16,012 bases of DNA. Source: Planctomycetota bacterium (GTDB lineage Bacteria; Planctomycetota; PLA2; JAEUHO01). Each line of letters begins with the position of its first letter. The first letter of the stretch is position 1. Made by a program: the position numbers and the translations under genes. This document shows positions 9,436 to 16,012 of the stretch, piece after piece. Below the pieces are notes generated by a model, which was not told the DNA's origin, made no database searches, and worked only from the letters and a program-made list of their open reading frames with translations. The DNA lies in NCBI GenBank assembly GCA_026647295.1, contig JAPKHB010000048.1:1-16012 (forward strand), in the 5' to 3' direction.

Positions 9436-9441
9436 TACCCT
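9436..9441 (+). promoter_or_regulatory. Possible -10 element of secA (TACCCT)
   Basis: The 155 bases between pyrD and secA hold TACCCT, identical to the hexamer before tal, followed 15 bases later by GGAG (9457-9460), a possible ribosome site lying rather far (14 bases) from the ATG. The -35 position at the ideal spacing reads ATGGCG and is not convincing. A TTAGAT at 9409-9414 is the only other A/T-rich patch. Confidence 0.3.
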
Positions 9442-9474
9442 CGGCGGCTTCCACCCGGAGCGCACGCGCGGCCC

Positions 9475-12054
<2,580 letters not shown>

Positions 12055-12131
12055 GCGGGGGCCCGGTGGCGCGCCCCGGCCCCCTCGCCCGCGCGCCCTG
12101 GCCCGTCCCGCCCCGCGTCCTGCACTGGGGC

Positions 12132-13520
12132 ATGGACGCGGCCTACCTCGCGTTGGCCAGCGCGCTGCCGCTGTACGCGCTGGCCCGCCTCCTGGCCGAC
12201 GCCAAGACCCGCTCGCGCTGGCTCGCCTACCTCAAGGACATCCCGGCCCGCTTCGGCACGCGTGCCCGGCGCGCGCGCCGGCGGCCCTGCGTGTGGATCC
12301 ACGGCGTCTCGGTGGGCGAGGTGAAGGCGGCTGCCCGCCTCGTGGAGCGCATCGAAGAGACCCTGCCCGGCGTCGAGGTGGTCATCTCGGTCACCACCGA
12401 CACGGGCAGCCGGGTGGCGCGCAAGCGCTACCCCGGGCACCGGGTGGAGTTCTACCCGCCCGACCTGTCCTGGATCGTGCGGGACGCGGTGGACGCGATC
12501 GCGCCCGACCTGGTCATCCTGGTGGAGAGCGAGTTCTGGCCGAACTTCCTGTGGACGGCGCGCGAGCGGGGCATCCCCGTCGCCCTCGTCAACGGGCGCT
12601 TGAGCGCCCGCTCGGCGCGCCGCTTCGCGCGGCTCAAGCCCTGGGGGCCGGCGCTGCTGGCCGGCCTGGAGGCCGTGTGCGTGCAGGTGCCCGCGTACGC
12701 GGAGCGTTTCGTGGCCCTGGGCGTCGAACCCGGGCGCGTGCGCGTGACCGGCAACATGAAGTTCGACAACATCCCGATCCAGCCCGACGACGAGCGCCGG
12801 GAGTGGTTCGCGGGCCTGCTCGGGGTGGAGGGGGGGCCGCCCCTGCTCGTGGCCGGCAGCACCCACCCGGGCGAGGAGCGGCTGCTCGCGGGCCTGCACC
12901 GGCGGCTGTGGGCGCGCGGGCTCCCCTTGCGCCTCGTGCTGGTGCCGCGGCACCCGGGCCGCGTGGAGCACGTCGAGGCCGACGTGCGCCGCGAGGGCGG
13001 GCGCGCGCGGCGGCGCTCCCGTCTCCCGGAGGGCGCGCCGCTCGCGCCCGACGAGATCGTGATCCTGGACTCGGTCGGCGAACTCGAGGTCGTCTACGCG
13101 CTCTCGGACCTCGTGTTCGTGGGCGGCACGCTCGTGCCGCACGGGGGCCAGAACGTGATGGAACCGGCGAGCCTGGGCAAGCCGGTCGTGATCGGGCCCG
13201 AGGCCTGGAACTTCCGCGGCGAGGTGGACCTGCTCGCGCAGGCCGGCGGGATCGTCTCGGCCGCGGGCATCGAAGCCGTGGAGGCGACCGTGGCGGCGTG
13301 GCTCCTCGATCCACAGGCGGCGCGCGCGGTGGGCCAGCGCGCCCAGCAGGCGATCGACGGGAGCAAGGGGGCGACGGAGGCCACGCTCGACCACCTCGAG
13401 CCGCTGCTTCGGCGCCTGGCTACCGGAGCACGAGTTCCAGGCGCCGGTGCTCCCCGGCCCGGACCTCCGCCGCGACCCCCCGCAGACCCGGCTGGCCCGG
13501 GCGGCTCGCCTCGACGGTGA
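12132..13520 (+). CDS. waaA: 3-deoxy-D-manno-octulosonic acid (Kdo) transferase
   Basis: WaaA (KdtA) transfers Kdo from CMP-Kdo to lipid A precursor at the inner face of the membrane, so the cell should make Kdo-containing LPS. From the ATG at 12132 the N-terminus is a membrane anchor (AAYLALASALPLYALARLLA), as in the family. Then come IHGVSVGEV with the catalytic Glu (E63), ISVTTDTG, VESEFWPNFL, VNGRLS, TGNMKFD, GSTHPGEE and the donor-site motif FVGGTLVPHGGQNVMEPA. An alternative GTG at 12051 overlaps the secA stop (GTGA) and would add 27 residues; GTG 12066 is also in frame. I prefer the ATG because the anchor is then N-terminal. The protein is 462 residues against 425 in E. coli. The last 35 or so are a Pro/Gly/Ala tail read through the antisense of the convergent gene's 3' end, which it overlaps by 101 bases. 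Confidence 0.94.
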   Translation: MDAAYLALASALPLYALARLLADAKTRSRWLAYLKDIPARFGTRARRARRRPCVWIHGVSVGEVKAAARLVERIEETLPGVEVVISVTTDTGSRVARKRYPGHRVEFYPPDLSWIVRDAVDAIAPDLVILVESEFWPNFLWTARERGIPVALVNGRLSARSARRFARLKPWGPALLAGLEAVCVQVPAYAERFVALGVEPGRVRVTGNMKFDNIPIQPDDERREWFAGLLGVEGGPPLLVAGSTHPGEERLLAGLHRRLWARGLPLRLVLVPRHPGRVEHVEADVRREGGRARRRSRLPEGAPLAPDEIVILDSVGELEVVYALSDLVFVGGTLVPHGGQNVMEPASLGKPVVIGPEAWNFRGEVDLLAQAGGIVSAAGIEAVEATVAAWLLDPQAARAVGQRAQQAIDGSKGATEATLDHLEPLLRRLATGARVPGAGAPRPGPPPRPPADPAGPGGSPRR

Positions 13521-16012
13521 CCGCCCCGACCGGCAGCCCTTCGCGGCGGGCCAGCCCCGCGGCGTCGGTGCGCAGCGGCAGGAACGGGGGGATCGGACCG
13601 TCGGCGTCCCGGAAGCCCAGCCGGATCCCGCGCAGCGGGCGGCCGGCCCCGTCCACCACGCGCACCTCCAGGCCGCCGGCCGGCGCGAGTTCGACGTCCA
13701 GCGCGAGGCGCTGCCCGGGGGCGAGGTCCAGCGCGCGGTGCCGCGGCGCCCCGCCCGGTCCGTGGGCCCGCAGCGTCCACGCGCCGGGCTCGAGTCCCTC
13801 GAAGGCGTAGCCCCCGTGCGCGTCGGCGTGCACCGCGCGGGCCTCTCCGTCCGCCCCGCGCAGCGTGACCGTCGCGCCGGGTGCCGGGTCCCCGGCCGCC
13901 GTGCGCACGCGCCCCGTCAGCGCGGCCCCGGACTCCAGCACCAGGCTGACGCTCGTGCGTCGCCCCGCCTCCAGGAGTACGGCGTCCGGCGCGCGGGCCA
14001 CGCGCCCGTCCGGCGTGCGCAGCGTCACGCGCCACGCCCCCGGCGGGGCGTCGTCCCAACGGACTCCACCGTCGGCGACGACCAGGACCTGGCGGTGGGC
14101 GGCGCGTGCGGCCCCGCGCCCGAGCGCAACCTCGATCCAGCCGGCATAGGGCTCGTGGCCGGCGACCTCGACGTCCAGACGGGCCGCGGCCTCGAGCGCG
14201 ACGTCCAGGTGCTCGTCGGCCGAGAGGTCCAACGTGCGCCGCGCCGGCGCGTACGGGGGGCGGCGGGCCTCGAGTTCGTAGGCGCCGGGGGCGAGCCCGG
14301 CGAGGTGGTAGGTCCCGTCGGGGGCCGTCTGGGCGCGCCGGATCCCACCCGCGTCGTCGGCCGGGCGCAGGACGATCGCGCCGCCCCCGAGCGGGGCGCC
14401 GTCCGGGCCGCGCAGCACGCCTTGCAGGCCCAGGCCGCCGCCGACGGTGAGCGGGCCGAGGTCGAGCGGCCCGGTCACGACGAAAGCCGCGCCGGCGGGC
14501 TGCCAGCCGGCGTCCAGCAGGACCCGCAGGCGGTAGGGACCCGGCGGGACGTCGGCGAAGGCGAAGGCGCCGTCCGGCGCCGTCGTCGTCGCCAGGCCCG
14601 GGAAGCCCAACTCGTTGAGCAGGGCCCGGCGCAGGTCCTGGGGTTCGGCGCCGGGGTCGCCGGGCCCGGCGCGCTCCGGGACCAGGTTGACCGGGAGGCG
14701 GGCGAGCGGAAGGCCCGCCGGGCCCTGCAGGAGCCCGCGCACGGCGTGGCCGCCCCGGAGCGTGAGTTCGACCGGCGTGCCGGGCACGAGCGCCCGCGGG
14801 TCCGCGACGGCCAGCGCGCCACCGTGGCGGGCGTACAGGAACACCTGACGGCCCGGGGCGGGCGCCGGGGCCGGTGGGAGTTCGAAGCGCCCCTCGGCGT
14901 CGCTCACGCCCGTGGCCGGCTCGCGGCCGGCGACCCCGTCGAAGGTCCAGGCCACACGGGCGCCGGCGACGGCGCGGCCCGCGGCGTCGCGCACGCGCCC
15001 CGCGACGCGGGGCGCGCGCCGCAGCACCAACTCGATCTCGTGCACCCCCGCGAGGTCCGGGAGTTCCTGCGGCACGAGGGCCGGCGCGTGTTCGGCGTGC
15101 TCCACCGAGAGCAGGACGCGCTCCCCGGCGGCGCCGGCCGCCAGCGGCCCGAAGCGACCGTCGGCGGCCGTGGGGGCGGGGTCGCTGCTCCAGCCCGGGC
15201 GGGCGACCCGGACGCGGGCGCCTGCGACCGGGTCTCCGGCCTCGTCGAGCACGCGCCCGGCCACCTCGACGATGCGCCGTAGCCACACCGCGCCTTGCGC
15301 CTCCGCCTGTGCGCGCAGGACGAAGGGGCCGGCGGTCGCCGGGGCGTGGCCCTCGGCCCAGGCGGTGAGCCGCACCGCGCCCGGGCCCAGGCCCGTGAGG
15401 AGCAGGGCGCCATCGGGCTGCGCGGCCAGGCGCCGCGGCGCGCCCTCGCCCGCGACCTGGACCGTGGCTGACGAGAGCGGCGTGCCGGCCGCGCCGAGCA
15501 CGGTGAGCCGCAGGCGCGCCTCCGGACCGAGCACGAGCCGCAGATGGGCGCCCGCCGCGGCGAGCCGGCGCTCGGCGGACGCGTACCCCGGCGCCGCCGC
15601 GGACAGGCGCCAGGGGCCCGCGCCCGGCGCCGGCACCTCGAAGCCACCGTCGGAGCCGGCCCGGGTCGACGCAAGGGCCTCCAGGTCGGGAAAGGGTGCG
15701 CCCCGCGCGGCGCGCGGGTCGGCCCGGGTGAGCGTCACCTCGGCGCCCGGGAGGGGATAGCCCGCGGGGTCCAACACCAGGCCGCTGAAGCCCGCGGGGG
15801 CGGGCGCAACCGGTCGTACGGGAGGCGGCCCGCCGCGGCCGGGCCCGGGGGCGGGCGCGGTCGAGGCGACGCCTGGGTCGGCCGCCGGGGGCGCCGGTCC
15901 CGGCGCCCGGCCGTCCTCCACGTCCGCCGGCGCGGGGGCCCGGCGCGGATCGCCGGGGGTGGCCAGCCACCAGGCGAGCCCCAGGCCCGCCAGGACGACG
16001 AGCAGCCAGGGG
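13420..16012 (-). CDS. Membrane-anchored carboxypeptidase-regulatory-like repeat protein (5' end missing)
   Basis: The minus-strand frame is open to the right edge. A GTG at 15921 is possible, but the 30 codons before it encode a convincing transmembrane helix (WLLVVLAGLGLAWWLA) in the same frame. The real start is therefore probably just beyond the window and the protein exceeds 860 residues. After the anchor comes a Pro/Ala/Gly-rich linker, then about nine beta-sandwich repeats of the carboxypeptidase regulatory-like (Cna-B/transthyretin-like) type. Typical units read VAGRVLDEAGDPVAGARVRV, VSDAEGRFELPP, TAPDGTYHLAGLAPGAYELEA and DAHGGYAFEGLEPGAWTLRA. No peptidase or other catalytic domain is visible. 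A cell-envelope structural, adhesion or binding role is plausible from the fold class but not shown. The stop codon (TAG) lies inside the 3' end of waaA on the other strand. Confidence 0.88.
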   Translation of the reverse strand, partial: PWLLVVLAGLGLAWWLATPGDPRRAPAPADVEDGRAPGPAPPAADPGVASTAPAPGPGRGGPPPVRPVAPAPAGFSGLVLDPAGYPLPGAEVTLTRADPRAARGAPFPDLEALASTRAGSDGGFEVPAPGAGPWRLSAAAPGYASAERRLAAAGAHLRLVLGPEARLRLTVLGAAGTPLSSATVQVAGEGAPRRLAAQPDGALLLTGLGPGAVRLTAWAEGHAPATAGPFVLRAQAEAQGAVWLRRIVEVAGRVLDEAGDPVAGARVRVARPGWSSDPAPTAADGRFGPLAAGAAGERVLLSVEHAEHAPALVPQELPDLAGVHEIELVLRRAPRVAGRVRDAAGRAVAGARVAWTFDGVAGREPATGVSDAEGRFELPPAPAPAPGRQVFLYARHGGALAVADPRALVPGTPVELTLRGGHAVRGLLQGPAGLPLARLPVNLVPERAGPGDPGAEPQDLRRALLNELGFPGLATTTAPDGAFAFADVPPGPYRLRVLLDAGWQPAGAAFVVTGPLDLGPLTVGGGLGLQGVLRGPDGAPLGGGAIVLRPADDAGGIRRAQTAPDGTYHLAGLAPGAYELEARRPPYAPARRTLDLSADEHLDVALEAAARLDVEVAGHEPYAGWIEVALGRGAARAAHRQVLVVADGGVRWDDAPPGAWRVTLRTPDGRVARAPDAVLLEAGRRTSVSLVLESGAALTGRVRTAAGDPAPGATVTLRGADGEARAVHADAHGGYAFEGLEPGAWTLRAHGPGGAPRHRALDLAPGQRLALDVELAPAGGLEVRVVDGAGRPLRGIRLGFRDADGPIPPFLPLRTDAAGLARREGLPVGAVTVEASRPGQPGLRGVAAEVRAGEHRRLELVLR

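Noticed and set aside
15919..15921. GTG at 15921 as the start of the minus-strand repeat protein
   Set aside because: Upstream codons in the same frame encode a strong membrane helix up to the window edge, so the gene very likely begins outside the window.

Overview
This is a very GC-rich window, roughly three quarters G+C by eye, with ordinary bacterial housekeeping genes packed head to tail. It holds ten protein genes, two of them cut by the window edges. I see no rRNA, tRNA, CRISPR array or insertion sequence. A Kdo transferase (LPS), lipoprotein signal peptidase and SecA point to a Gram-negative-type envelope. The very high GC, the proline/alanine-rich tails on housekeeping enzymes, a dksA-like/lspA pair and a large carboxypeptidase-regulatory-repeat protein would suit a high-GC Planctomycetota lineage. 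That assignment is an inference; a myxobacterial or other deep Gram-negative lineage is not excluded.

Left block, 1-5766, plus strand: the end of a membrane protein with a zinc-ribbon remnant, then uvrB (overlapping it by 59 bases), uvrC and a small transaldolase. UvrB and UvrC are the damage-verification and dual-incision subunits of nucleotide excision repair; uvrA is not in the window.

Middle, 5767-7030: a gap between convergent genes holding a possible tal stem-loop and a short array of 33-base imperfectly palindromic tandem repeats. The array runs into the stop codon of a minus-strand xerD (chromosome dimer resolution). xerD diverges from the next operon across a region with a clear sigma70-type promoter.

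Right block, 7031-13520, plus strand: a DksA/TraR-like regulator with an altered zinc finger, lspA, pyrD (class 1B dihydroorotate dehydrogenase), secA and waaA. lspA/pyrD overlap by four bases (GTGA), and an alternative waaA start would overlap secA in the same way, suggesting translational coupling. lspA, secA and waaA are all envelope-biogenesis genes. waaA runs tail to tail into, and overlaps by about 100 bases, a minus-strand gene for a membrane-anchored protein of about nine carboxypeptidase-regulatory-like beta-sandwich repeats. The reading frame of that gene is still open at the right edge.

No obviously new defence or mobile system is visible. The observations most worth checking are the 33-base repeats beside xerD, the CxxC...CxxH DksA-like finger with an insertion, the recurrent TAYNCT elements (two of which imply leaderless mRNAs), the antiparallel waaA overlap and the low-complexity tails across the proteome.
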